NCBI GenBank assembly: GCA_003260025.2
Contig: QFZU02000174.1
Location: 17,285 to 81,284 of the forward strand
DNA length: 64,000 nt
Origin: Microbispora triticiradicis
GTDB lineage: Bacteria > Actinomycetota > Actinomycetes > Streptosporangiales > Streptosporangiaceae
Direction: 5' to 3'
Shown: one piece after another, positions 35,091 to 43,284 of the stretch
How the letters are laid out: every line of letters begins with the position of its first letter
How positions within the stretch are numbered: position 1 is the stretch's first letter
Program-made: the position numbers and the translations under genes
The notes under the pieces: model-generated
The model's input: the letters and a program-made list of their open reading frames with translations, nothing else
Database searches by the model: none
What the model was told of the DNA's origin: nothing

Positions 35091-36079
35091 CCGAGACCGA
35101 CCCCGGTGCGGCCCGGCCCAACGCCGGGACCGTGGGAGTGCACAGACAGGACGTGTCAGAGCCGGTCACCGACACCGAGTCGCTCAACGCCGTACGGCAG
35201 GCCAGGCCCGGCCCGGAGCCCGTCGCCGCGGCGCGGGACACGAAGGGGGGCACCGAGACCGAGACCGGGAGGAGAGGCGGCGAGCACGACAAGGGCCACG
35301 ACGAGATCTCGGAGGTGCGCCGGGACATCGAGCGCACCCGCGACGATCTCGGGGACACGATCGAGGCCCTGGCCGCGAAGGCGGACATCAAGGGCCGGGC
35401 GCAGGAGCGCATGCACGCGACCATGACGGCGGCGCGGGCCAGGGCCACCGGAGTGGCCGGGCGGGTGCGTGAGGCCGCCCCGACGCACATGCGTGAGGCG
35501 GCCGGCCGGGCCGGCGAGCAGGTCAGAACCGGTCCGGGCCTCGTGGCCGCCGCCGGCGCGGTCGCCGCCGCCGGGGGCGCGGTGCTGCTGCTGCGCCGGA
35601 TGACCGGGGGCAGGGGCCGTACGGCGAAGACCACCGGGCTCGGCGTGCCGATCTTCCTGAGCGGTCCGGGCCTGCTGGGCAAGCGGGGCGTGACGGGCAG
35701 GCGGAGCCTCTCCGCGAAGGCCGGCCTGCCCGCGCGGATCCGCCTGTACGGCAGGACCGGCATGCGCGGCCGCCGGGCGATGTCCCGCATGGGGATGCCC
35801 GGCAGGAGCATGTTCGGCGGGAAGGGCATGTTCGGCCGCGGGGGTGTCTTCGGCGGAAAGGCCATGTCCGGCCGGAGCGCGTTCGGCAAGGGCATGTTCG
35901 GCGGAAAGGGCAAGTTCGGCGGCGCGAGCATGTTCGGGAAGAGCATGCCGGGCAAGGGCATGGCGGGAAAGAGCGCGTTCGGCAAGGGCATGTTCGGCGG
36001 GACCCGCGCGATGCGCGGAGGCCGGGTGTTCGCGACCGCGAAGCACAACACGTTCACCCGGAGGTTCGCCCACCGATGA
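35087..36079 (+). CDS. DUF3618 protein with Gly/Lys/Met/Phe-rich repeat tail
   Basis: A 330-residue protein. DUF3618 lies at about residues 72-115 (ISEVRRDIERTRDDLGDTIEALAAKADIK), a helical region that partners the YqjE-type protein. A Gly/Ala helix at about 150-168 (LVAAAGAVAAAGGAVLLLRR) is probably membrane-inserted. The last roughly 130 residues are strongly basic and repetitive, built from GKGMFGG/KGMFGR/KSAFGKGMFGG units with Met, Phe, Gly, Lys and almost no acidic residues. That tail is not part of DUF3618. ATGA overlaps link it to both neighbours. Confidence 0.85.
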   Translation: MTETDPGAARPNAGTVGVHRQDVSEPVTDTESLNAVRQARPGPEPVAAARDTKGGTETETGRRGGEHDKGHDEISEVRRDIERTRDDLGDTIEALAAKADIKGRAQERMHATMTAARARATGVAGRVREAAPTHMREAAGRAGEQVRTGPGLVAAAGAVAAAGGAVLLLRRMTGGRGRTAKTTGLGVPIFLSGPGLLGKRGVTGRRSLSAKAGLPARIRLYGRTGMRGRRAMSRMGMPGRSMFGGKGMFGRGGVFGGKAMSGRSAFGKGMFGGKGKFGGASMFGKSMPGKGMAGKSAFGKGMFGGTRAMRGGRVFATAKHNTFTRRFAHR

Positions 36080-37047
36080 CCGACCCCGAGGACGAGCAGG
36101 GGCCGCTGGAGAGGCTGTCGCGCCGCGACTGGATCGGAGTCGCCAAGCGCACGGCCAAGGAGTTCAAGGAGGACAACGTCCAGGACTGGGCGGCGTCGCT
36201 GACCTACTACGCCGTCCTGTCGATCTTTCCCGGTCTGATCGTGCTGGTGTCGATCCTCGGCCTGCTGGGCCAGGACGCCATCGGTCCGCTGCTCGACAAC
36301 GTCAAGTCGCTGACGCCGGGGCCGGTCCAGGAACTGCTGCAGACCGGCCTCGCCAACGTTCAGCAGCACCAGGGCACCGCCGGGGTGTTCGCGATCACCG
36401 GTCTGCTGCTCGCGCTGTGGGCCGCCAGCGGCTACATGGGCGCCTTCATCCGGGCGACCAACGCCATCTTCGACATCCGGGAGGGCCGTCCGTTCTGGAA
36501 GGTCACCCCGCTCCGGGTCGGCCTGACGCTCCTGCTGGTGATCCTGATGGCGGCCTCCGTGCTCGCCGTGACCTTCACCGGCCGCCTCGCCGAGATCGCC
36601 GGGGGGATGCTCGGCCTCGGGCCCGCCGCGGTCACGGTCTGGAGCATCGTGAAGTGGCCGGTCCTGGTGCTGCTCGCGGCGGGCATGATCACGCTGCTCT
36701 ACTACGCCGCGCCCAACGTGCGCCAGCCCGGTGTGCGCTGGCTCAGCCCGGGCAGCCTGCTGGCCGTCGTGGCCTGGGTCGTGGTCTCCGCGGGCTTCGG
36801 GCTGTACGTCGCGCGGTTCGGGTCCTACAACAAGACGTACGGCACGCTCGCGGCGGTGGTCGTCTTCCTCATCTGGCTGTGGCTGTCGAACATCGTCATC
36901 CTGACCGGGGCCCAGCTCGACGCCGAGCTCCAGCGCGGGCGCAGGATCGCCGACGGCGAGTCCCCCGCGGAGCCCTACGTCGACCCCCGGGACCCCCCGA
37001 AGGAGCCCGCCCTCGAAGAGGGCCTGAGCGAGTCCCGCACCGGCTGA
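36076..37047 (+). CDS. YihY/BrkB family inner-membrane protein
   Basis: A 323-residue polytopic membrane protein. The N-terminal amphipathic region (DNVQDWAASLTYYAVLSIFP) and the motifs LWAASGYMGAFIRATNAIFD, YYAAPNVRQPGVRWLSPGS and YNKTYGTLAAVVVFLIWLWLSNIVILTGAQL are those of the YihY family; about six helices are present. Once called ribonuclease BN in error, its role is unknown. Third gene of the coupled operon. The C-terminal tail is acidic and Pro-rich. Confidence 0.92.
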   Translation: MTDPEDEQGPLERLSRRDWIGVAKRTAKEFKEDNVQDWAASLTYYAVLSIFPGLIVLVSILGLLGQDAIGPLLDNVKSLTPGPVQELLQTGLANVQQHQGTAGVFAITGLLLALWAASGYMGAFIRATNAIFDIREGRPFWKVTPLRVGLTLLLVILMAASVLAVTFTGRLAEIAGGMLGLGPAAVTVWSIVKWPVLVLLAAGMITLLYYAAPNVRQPGVRWLSPGSLLAVVAWVVVSAGFGLYVARFGSYNKTYGTLAAVVVFLIWLWLSNIVILTGAQLDAELQRGRRIADGESPAEPYVDPRDPPKEPALEEGLSESRTG

Positions 37048-37055
37048 CGACGCAT

Positions 37056-37094
37056 GCCCATGCCGCGTATGGTTACGGCCGTGGCGGCATGGGC
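37056..37094. terminator. Hairpin after the YihY gene
   Basis: GCCCATGCCGC (37056-37066) and GCGGCATGGGC (37084-37094) form a perfect 11-base-pair stem with a 17-base loop, 8 bases after the YihY stop. Confidence 0.55.
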
Positions 37095-37166
37095 CCGCGC
37101 CGCCTGCCGCGTGCTGCCACCGCTGATGGCCGCCGGGCCGCCCGGCCGTGACCTGGGGGAGTGGGC

Positions 37167-37595
37167 GTGACCGGATCGTGGGTGTGGGATCTGCTCATCG
37201 GCGTCGCAGTCGCGCTGCTGGTCACCTGGATCGCTCTGATCGGCATGCTGGCGGTCGTCCGGCCGCGCGGGGGACTGCTGCGTGAGGCGCTGCGGCTGCT
37301 GCCCGACGTGCTGCGTCTGGTGCGCCGTCTGGCCGCCGACCCCGATCTGCCCCGCGGTGTGCGCGTGCGGCTCGGACTGCTGCTGGCCTACCTGGCCTTC
37401 CCCATCGACCTGGTGCCCGACTTCATCCCCGTCCTCGGATACGCCGACGACGCCATCGTGGTCACCGCGGTCCTGCGCTCGGTCGTGCGTCGCGCCGGTC
37501 TGCCCGCCGTACGCCGCCACTGGCCCGGCACCGACGACGGCTTCGCCACCCTGGCCAGGCTGACCGGACTGGACCGGCCGCCCGCCGCCCCGTGA
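37167..37595 (+). CDS. DUF1232 (YkvA-family) membrane protein
   Basis: A 142-residue protein with one N-terminal transmembrane helix (LLIGVAVALLVTWIALIGML) and the DUF1232 core LLAYLAFPIDLVPDFIPVLGYADDAIV, which defines the family. Function is unknown. GTG at 37167 is preferred over the one at 37161 because GGGGGA is then 6 bases upstream. It lies after the hairpin of the preceding operon, so read-through or a separate promoter is needed. Confidence 0.85.
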   Translation: MTGSWVWDLLIGVAVALLVTWIALIGMLAVVRPRGGLLREALRLLPDVLRLVRRLAADPDLPRGVRVRLGLLLAYLAFPIDLVPDFIPVLGYADDAIVVTAVLRSVVRRAGLPAVRRHWPGTDDGFATLARLTGLDRPPAAP

Positions 37596-37709
37596 CCCGT
37601 CACCGGCGTACGGCCCCGCGCGTGGCGCGATGCGGCTGACCCGATGCGCGATCCGCGTCATCAGGTCGTTGAGAGTGACGATCTGGCGGCCAGGGTCCAC
37701 CCTGCGGCC

Positions 37710-37769
37710 ACGGCCATCACGCGATCTCCAGATGTCTTCACAAACTCCAAGTGATCACGTGATGGCCGT
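37710..37769. repeat. Imperfect 17-base inverted repeat
   Basis: Arms 37710-37726 and 37753-37769 match at 16 of 17 positions with a 26-base A/T-richer loop. It lies in the gap 37596-37847 that marks the left edge of the accessory-looking stretch. It could be a terminator for the DUF1232 gene or the footprint of a lost mobile element; no transposase is present. Confidence 0.55.
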
Positions 37770-37847
37770 TCCATGCCACCTCAACCGCGAAGATCGCTAA
37801 GTGTGACTGGAGTACTGAAGGCTGATCTGCCTCCTGAGCAGGGGGCT

Positions 37848-38207
37848 CTAGAACTCAGGAGACAGGCTGGCCAGCCCCGTGCATGAAGCGTCGTAAATGC
37901 CAGTTCCTTGAGGGAAAACGGTGCTGGAGTAGCCGTCCGTCTCGGTGGCGTATGCGGCAACGCTCAACAGAGGGTTGCCGCCCGACTGAACCACGCGGTA
38001 GCACTTCTTGGATCCGCAGTTATTGTGGACCTTTACGTATCGCACTCCTAGGTTTGTGTTGGTCGACCAGCCCAGAAGCTGAACGCACGATGCAGACCTA
38101 CTGGTGCTCGCGTTGCCGGCCGCTTCGGCGAGAGCAGGAGCCGCCGCTGCGAGTGATCCCGCAAGTGCTGCGCTTACGAGAAAACTTACTGCGAACTTGT
38201 TGGGCAT
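37848..38207 (-). CDS. Small secreted Cys-containing protein, function unknown
   Basis: A 119-residue protein with a clear signal peptide (KFAVSFLVSAALAGSLAAAAPALA) and a mature part of about 90 residues holding four Cys (SCVQLL, NNCGSKKC, DASCTG), likely two disulfides. The segment YVKVHNNCGSKKCYRVV resembles the core of small secreted actinobacterial proteins annotated only as hypothetical. The start ATG at 38207 follows AAGGGG. Codon use is less GC-extreme than in the core genes. No function can be assigned. Confidence 0.75.
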   Translation of the reverse strand: MPNKFAVSFLVSAALAGSLAAAAPALAEAAGNASTSRSASCVQLLGWSTNTNLGVRYVKVHNNCGSKKCYRVVQSGGNPLLSVAAYATETDGYSSTVFPQGTGIYDASCTGLASLSPEF

Positions 38208-38645
38208 TTTTCCCCTTCGAGGATAGATGCAACTGACATCACCCCTTCGGTGATCTCTTCTCTAAATATGCCCCACACCGACCAAAAGGTCGTTGACGAT
38301 TTGCGCACCCTAGTTGACTACCTCTGCAATGAACGCTTGTGCGAGGCCGGTCCGCACTCGTTGGGCATGGCGTCCGCGCAGTTGATCGCACGCGGAACTC
38401 CTCTTGGAGGGCGTTTCGGTGCTCGTGGGCAGACCGCTGGATCACCGAACGCATGGCTGATGCCGCACCGCAGGCTCGCGGGTGTTCAAATCAGACGCCC
38501 TCTCAGTGGCGAGAGCTTCACCAGGCCCGCGTTGGGGTCGGCCGACCGCGATACCTCACCCGGGCGAACAGGCCCGAGTTCATGCGTCAGTGTTCTATTT
38601 CGCCATCAAGGCGTCGTTGCCGTTGTCTGCGCGGTTCTTGTCGGT
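38208..38645. other. 438-base region without a supported gene
   Basis: It is A/T-richer than the rest of the window near 38209-38340. ATCACC/GGTGAT at 38238-38254 form a 6-base-pair hairpin upstream of the secreted-protein gene. A plus-strand reading frame from ATG 38269 (MPHTDQKVVDDLRTLVDYL...) looks protein-like for about 45 codons, then loses that character and runs antisense into the AraC gene; it may be a decayed gene fragment. A TTCAAATC motif at 38485-38492 recalls a tRNA T-loop, but no cloverleaf forms. Confidence 0.5.
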
Positions 38646-39638
38646 TCATGCACAGCCGTCGTCGTACTGGACGGAATTCCGGTAATCCCGGGGAGACTTG
38701 CCGTAGGCGGCGCGGAAGGTCCGGCTGAAGTGCGCTCTGTCGGGGAAACCCCAGCGGGCCGCTATCGAATGGATCGGACGCGAGCGCAGGTGGGGGTCGC
38801 CGAGATCGCGCCGGCAGCGCTCCAGCCTCTGCCGGCGTACCCATCCGGCGACGCCGAGGTCCTGGTCGTCGAAGAGTGTGTAGAGGTAGCGGGTCGAGAT
38901 GTGGTGAGCGGAGGCGATGACGTCCGCCGTGAGGCTGGAATCGCCGAGCCGTCGCTGGATGAAGTCGTGAATCTGCGCGCGCAGAACCTGCCGACGCGTC
39001 TCCGGCTCTACGCCGGCGCCGGGCTCGGCATGGAGGTGGTGAGCGCACAGTGCGCCCAGTAGGTCCAGAGTGACAGAGGACAGGCGAGCGGTGTCGGCCG
39101 GGGTCAGAGTGCCGGCCTGCCGGGCCGTTTCACGGAGGTGGTTCGACAACAGGGCGCCGATCCCCTCCCGGGCGGGCAGGCGGACCGCGGTGAGCCGGCC
39201 GAGCTCGGCGGAGGACTGTGGCAGCGCGTCCCTGGGGATCTGGATGACCATGTGTGAGACGTCGCCGTCGTCGTGGGGGGCGATCCATCCGTGGAAGGGC
39301 CGCGAGGTCTCGTAGAACATCAGATCCTGCGGGCCGCATTCGGCTTCCCTGCCGGACTGGGCGAATCGCACTGTGCCGCGGAGCGGAAGCGCCAGGCAGT
39401 ACGTGCCGGGATCGGACTGCCGGATGCCTTTCCGGGTTCGCTCCACCCGCAACGACGGGTGGGTCAGCGAGGATATCTGTATCGCGCCGAGCTGGAGCAC
39501 GCGCAGCGTGGCCCGGAAGTCCCTCTCGTGTTCACTGCGGACCATGGTGGGCACATGGGCCTGGCAGGCCATGTCGCGCCACCTCGTGAACCGGTCCGTC
39601 ACGGGGAGATCCTCACTCCGGAACACCGTTTCCTGCAT
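38646..39638 (-). CDS. AraC-family transcriptional regulator
   Basis: A 330-residue regulator. Residues about 15-190 are the AraC-binding-like domain (PF14525 type) found in members that respond to aromatic or nitrile-type inducers (FRATLRVLQLGAIQIS, YCLALPLRGTVRFAQSG, MVIQIPRDALP). The C-terminal double helix-turn-helix (about 225-325) contains LTADVIASAHHISTRYLYTLF and the second-helix motif IAARWGFPDRAHFSRTFRAAYG. The GAGGGA Shine-Dalgarno is 6-7 bases before the ATG. It is divergent from the STAND regulator. Its target is unknown. Confidence 0.9.
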   Translation of the reverse strand: MQETVFRSEDLPVTDRFTRWRDMACQAHVPTMVRSEHERDFRATLRVLQLGAIQISSLTHPSLRVERTRKGIRQSDPGTYCLALPLRGTVRFAQSGREAECGPQDLMFYETSRPFHGWIAPHDDGDVSHMVIQIPRDALPQSSAELGRLTAVRLPAREGIGALLSNHLRETARQAGTLTPADTARLSSVTLDLLGALCAHHLHAEPGAGVEPETRRQVLRAQIHDFIQRRLGDSSLTADVIASAHHISTRYLYTLFDDQDLGVAGWVRRQRLERCRRDLGDPHLRSRPIHSIAARWGFPDRAHFSRTFRAAYGKSPRDYRNSVQYDDGCA

Positions 39639-39973
39639 CGCCGATTCCCTCACCCCGTCAGTCGTGGGCCGCGCCTGCCGGCGACAGTGCCAAAGGCCTG
39701 AATCTCCGCGCCGGGCAGGAACACAGCGCCTTCGCCCCGAACGCGGCCATTCTTTTCCGGTGACCCCACACCGGCGCTCCCCCGTTTGCCGATCATCTGA
39801 TTGACAGCTTCGGCGTGGCACTGGAGCGGTCACAAGGAACGCCGGCCGTCCCGGACACAGCGCGACAGGAGCCCCTGGTCACGGTCGTGTCCGGCGATGG
39901 TCCCGGACAGCCCGGACAGGACGCCGCGGTCCGCGGTTGACGCCGACCACAGTCGACCAGAAGCATTGCGGGG
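39639..39973. promoter_or_regulatory. Divergent intergenic region with CCGGACA repeats
   Basis: The 335-base gap between the AraC and STAND regulators has CCGGACA at 39851-39857, 39903-39909 and 39912-39918 and the inverse TGTCCGG at 39888-39894, the last forming an inverted repeat with an 8-base spacer to 39903. AAGCAT at 39961-39966 lies 7 bases before the ATG at 39974 and may be a leaderless -10. No gene is supported in the gap. Confidence 0.5.
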
Positions 39974-42358
39974 ATGACTGCGGTAACGGGGGACCCGCGC
40001 CAGGCGGGTAGCGCGGCTGAATTCGTCGCTTTACTACGGCAGCTCAAGGAGCGGTCGGGCTTCACGTACCGGCAACTGGAGGAGCGGGCGGCACGCCGAG
40101 GAGAGGTCCTCGCGCGCAGCACCGTCGCCGACACCCTGCGCCGGCAGGCGCTGCCACGGACGGAGACGCTGGTCGCCTTCCTCCACGCCTGCGCGCCCGC
40201 TGAGGAGGTCGCGATCTGGCTGGAGGCAAGAAGCCGTCTCGCCCGCCAGGCCGCGCCTGCCCGAGGCGACTCGGCCGCCTCGAGCCCGTGCGTGCCGGAC
40301 GCGTCGCAGCACACGGGGAGAGGTCCGGGCGCCGACCGGCCGGTGGTTCCGCGCCAGCTTCCGGCACCGCCCGCGTTCTTCGCGGGAAGAGCGGATGAGC
40401 TCGCTCATCTGGACGAGGCGGCGGAGGACCGGGGTGAGACCGTCGTCATCTCCGCGATCGGTGGTGCCGGCGGCATCGGCAAGACATCGCTGGCGCTGCA
40501 ATGGGCACACATGCGCCTCGATCGTTTTCCCGACGGGCAGCTCTATGCCGACCTTCGCGGGTTCGGTCCGGAACTGGCGCCGGTGGCGCCACAGGTGACG
40601 TTGCGGAATTTCCTTGAGGCACTGGGCGTTCCGCCGGCTTCTGTGCCGAAGGACCTCGACGTGCAGGCGGCGCTCTACCGGAGTGTCGTCGCCGGGCGAC
40701 GGATGCTGGTCGTCTTGGACAACGCTCGGGACACCACTCAGGTCGTCCCGCTCCTACCCGGCAGCCCCACATGCACCGTGCTGGTGACCAGCCGCCACCG
40801 GCTACGAGGCCTCACCGTGACTCACGGCGCGCGCCTGCTGACCCTGGACCTCCTCTCGGCCCGCGAGGCCCGGGACATGCTGGCGGGACATCTGGGCCGA
40901 CGGCGCGTGGCCGACCAGCAGCAGTCACTTGCCACGCTCGTCGAGCACTGCGGCGGCCTGCCTCTGGCGCTGGGCATCGTCGCCGCGAGGGCGGCCGCGA
41001 ATCCCGCCCATCCCCTTGACGCGCTCGCTCAGGAGCTCCGTGATGCCTCTGCCCGGCTCAGCGCCCTAAGTGCCGGCGAGGCGAGAACCGACCTGCGCGC
41101 AGTCTTCTCCTGGTCTTATCACGCGCTGGAGCCCCAGGCTGCGATGGTTTTCGACCTGCTCGGCGCGGTTCCCACCGTGGACCTCGGCCTTGCCGCCGTA
41201 GCCGGCCTGACCGCCACACCCTTGGTGACGTGCCGGGAGTTGCTGCAGCAACTGGAGGACACATCGCTGGTGCACCAGTACGTACCGGGCCGGTACCGCA
41301 TGCATGATCTGGTTCACCTGTACAGCGCGGACGGGGCACAGCCGAGGTCGCGGCGTAAGAGCCGCGACGCGGCGCTGCGCCGGCTGGTCGATCATTACCT
41401 TCACACCGCCTACGCGGCGGACCGGCTGCTGGACTCACGCCGTCCACCGGTCGCCCTCGCCCCGCCGTCGGCGGGATGCGCGCCTCAGCCGCTTCGCGAC
41501 ACGGCGGAGGCGATGGCCTGGTTCGACCTCGAACACCCCCGCCTCATCGAGATGCAGCAGGTCGCGATGCGCCGAGGGTGGTATCCGCAGGTATGGCAGC
41601 TGGCTCGCACGCTGGTCACCTTTCACGCGCGTCGCAGGCGGAGCCGCGATCAGCTGGCCGTCTGGCAGCTTGCGCTGGAGGCGGCGGAAATAGGAAAAGA
41701 CCTGGCCATGCAGGCGATGGCGCATCGCTATCTCGGTCAGGCATACACGGCGGAACGCCAGGGCGACGATGCTTTCGAGCAACTTGACCTGGCCCTGGTC
41801 TGCGCCAGATCGGGCGGTGTGACGGGGGAGGAGGCCCGAACCCATTACGCGCTCGCGGTGGGGTGGGAACGGTACGGCGACCTGGAACGGGCGCTGGTCC
41901 ACGCGCGTCAGGCGCTTACGCTCTTCCGGAGTATCTCCGATCTGGTGGAGGAGGCGCGGGCCCTGAACGCGATCGGCTGGATCTGCGCCGGACTCCGGCG
42001 CTACGAAGAGGCCGAGGCGAGCTGTCGGCGGGCTCTCGCCCTGTTCCGCCGGCATGAGCATCCGGACGGTGAAGCGGACACCTTGCACAGTCTCGGCCTG
42101 ATCGCGCAGAGCAATGGGAAACACGCCGAATCCTTGACCTACTACGGTCAGGCATTGACGACGTATCGCGGAGTCGGCAACACCAGAGGGGAGGCGGAAT
42201 CCCTCGCCAGCCTCGGTGACGTCTATGCCGCGCTCAGCCGATACGCCGACGCCCTCCAGGTCTGGCAGCAGGCACTCGACCTGCTGCAAAGGCAGCAACG
42301 GGTCAAGGAAGCTCTCCTTCTGAGGGAGCGCATGGACAACTTCGCCACGCTTGTCTGA
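39974..42358 (+). CDS. STAND-type regulator: HTH - NB-ARC ATPase - TPR
   Basis: A 794-residue signal-transduction ATPase. An N-terminal helix-turn-helix (about 14-60, SGFTYRQLEERAARRGEVLARSTVADTLRR) resembles those of actinobacterial STAND regulators. A short linker leads into the NB-ARC module: FFAGRADELAHLDE, Walker A GGAGGIGKTSLA (about 160-171), Walker B RRMLVVLDNA, and GGLPLAL. Beyond about 460 come tetratricopeptide repeats (GEEARTHYALAVGWERYGDLE; ARALNAIGWICAGLRRYEEAE; YGQALTTYRG; YADALQVWQQALDLL). Such proteins oligomerise on ligand binding, regulating secondary metabolism or, in other cases, defence. It stands alone, divergent from the AraC gene. Confidence 0.9.
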   Translation: MTAVTGDPRQAGSAAEFVALLRQLKERSGFTYRQLEERAARRGEVLARSTVADTLRRQALPRTETLVAFLHACAPAEEVAIWLEARSRLARQAAPARGDSAASSPCVPDASQHTGRGPGADRPVVPRQLPAPPAFFAGRADELAHLDEAAEDRGETVVISAIGGAGGIGKTSLALQWAHMRLDRFPDGQLYADLRGFGPELAPVAPQVTLRNFLEALGVPPASVPKDLDVQAALYRSVVAGRRMLVVLDNARDTTQVVPLLPGSPTCTVLVTSRHRLRGLTVTHGARLLTLDLLSAREARDMLAGHLGRRRVADQQQSLATLVEHCGGLPLALGIVAARAAANPAHPLDALAQELRDASARLSALSAGEARTDLRAVFSWSYHALEPQAAMVFDLLGAVPTVDLGLAAVAGLTATPLVTCRELLQQLEDTSLVHQYVPGRYRMHDLVHLYSADGAQPRSRRKSRDAALRRLVDHYLHTAYAADRLLDSRRPPVALAPPSAGCAPQPLRDTAEAMAWFDLEHPRLIEMQQVAMRRGWYPQVWQLARTLVTFHARRRRSRDQLAVWQLALEAAEIGKDLAMQAMAHRYLGQAYTAERQGDDAFEQLDLALVCARSGGVTGEEARTHYALAVGWERYGDLERALVHARQALTLFRSISDLVEEARALNAIGWICAGLRRYEEAEASCRRALALFRRHEHPDGEADTLHSLGLIAQSNGKHAESLTYYGQALTTYRGVGNTRGEAESLASLGDVYAALSRYADALQVWQQALDLLQRQQRVKEALLLRERMDNFATLV

Positions 42359-42658
42359 TCTCCCGTCCATCACGAGTTGGCTCCGGACGTCGCCACTGGC
42401 TGAGGGACACTGTGGCCAGGCCGCGTACGCCGAGCCGGGCGGCGACCGCGGGTGCGGACAATGAACAGATCCGGGCCGGCCGGTAAAGGACAGGAGTCCG
42501 ATTACAAGAATCCATCATTGCTGTAAAGAGCGATTGTTCACGAACGTACGCCGTCATCTCGATTTGGTCTGGCGCGAGAATTTCCGCATGCATGGGCTCA
42601 TTCTTGGGCGGTGGCAGATTCCTGCCGTGAGAGCACCCCCCACCCAAAGGCAGAGCCC
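42359..42658. other. 300-base gap before the phospholipase gene
   Basis: No gene is supported. The stretch at about 42495-42545 (TTACAAGAATCCATCATTGC and onward) is distinctly A/T-rich and may hold the phospholipase promoter, but I see no convincing hexamer pair. AAAGGCAG before the ATG at 42659 is the probable RBS. Confidence 0.45.
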
Positions 42659-43180
42659 ATGGTCAAACGCGCCCTCACCGCCGCCGCCCTGTCCTTCGCC
42701 GCGTTACTCGCGTCGCCTCTCCCCGCACACGCCGTGACCCTCGAACAGAAGCTCGCGGCACTGTCCACCTTCACCCAGCCCACCGCCTCCAGCGCCGCCA
42801 GCTGGCGCTCGGCCTGGCAGGACCAGGCGGCCTGGGCCGCCTACGCCTTCGACTGGTCGACGGACCTGTGCTCCAGCAGCCCCGACCAGCCGCTCGGGTT
42901 CGACTTCAGAATGCCCTGCCGCCGGCACGACTTCGGTTACCGCAACTACAAGGCCGTGAACCAGTTCTCCGGCAACAAGTCGCATGTGGACGACGGGTTC
43001 TACTTCGACATTCGGCAGGTCTGCGCGGGCTACTCCGGCGTCAGCAAGAGCACCTGCGACGGCCTCGCCTGGACCTACTACCAGGCGGTCAAGCAGTTCG
43101 GCGCGCTGAACGTCACGCAGGACCAGATCGAACGGGTCCAGAAGGACGCTCAGCAGGCCGCGAAGAACGCCCAGGAGTGA
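42659..43180 (+). CDS. Secreted phospholipase A2 (prokaryotic PLA2 family)
   Basis: A 173-residue secreted lipase. Signal peptide: VKRALTAAALSFAALLASPLPAHA. The catalytic motif MPCRRHDFGYRNY contains the His-Asp pair of prokaryotic PLA2; FDWSTDLCSSSPD supplies the Ca2+-binding Asp/Leu, and DDGFYFDI the second Asp. Four Cys (LCSS, PCRR, VCAG, TCDG) match the two disulfides of the Streptomyces enzyme. It hydrolyses the sn-2 ester of phospholipids outside the cell. ATG at 42659 is the start; an upstream in-frame start would only add polar residues before the signal. Confidence 0.92.
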   Translation: MVKRALTAAALSFAALLASPLPAHAVTLEQKLAALSTFTQPTASSAASWRSAWQDQAAWAAYAFDWSTDLCSSSPDQPLGFDFRMPCRRHDFGYRNYKAVNQFSGNKSHVDDGFYFDIRQVCAGYSGVSKSTCDGLAWTYYQAVKQFGALNVTQDQIERVQKDAQQAAKNAQE

Positions 43181-43284
43181 TCCCCGGCCGGGCATCCGCC
43201 GTACGCGGCCGTGGGAAGGCGGCGGCGGTGCCCGGCCTCCGCGTGGCACGTCCACGGCCCCGTACGTGATCCAGAATGGGTCTC

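Noticed and set aside
34692..36079. Prophage remnant suggested by a 'holin' family protein
   Set aside because: No endolysin, structural, integrase or terminase genes; this holin-named family is a normal chromosomal membrane protein that occurs with DUF3618 and YihY.
37710..37769. Insertion-sequence terminal inverted repeats
   Set aside because: The arms are only 26 bases apart, with no transposase and no visible target duplication; kept as an unexplained inverted repeat.
38407..38512. Possible tRNA: GTTCAAATC T-loop-like motif with nearly complementary GGAGGGC / GCCCTCT ends
   Set aside because: No 5-base-pair T-stem, no anticodon stem in the right place, and the acceptor relies on a wobble end pair; taken as chance.
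38250..39062. 270-codon plus-strand frame spanning the gap and the AraC gene
   Set aside because: Its second half is antisense to a well-supported AraC regulator; only the first roughly 45 codons look protein-like, so at most it is a decayed fragment.
39974..42358. STAND protein as part of a phage-defence (Avs-like) system
   Set aside because: It has an N-terminal DNA-binding helix-turn-helix and no nuclease, protease or membrane effector domain, so a transcriptional regulator is more likely.
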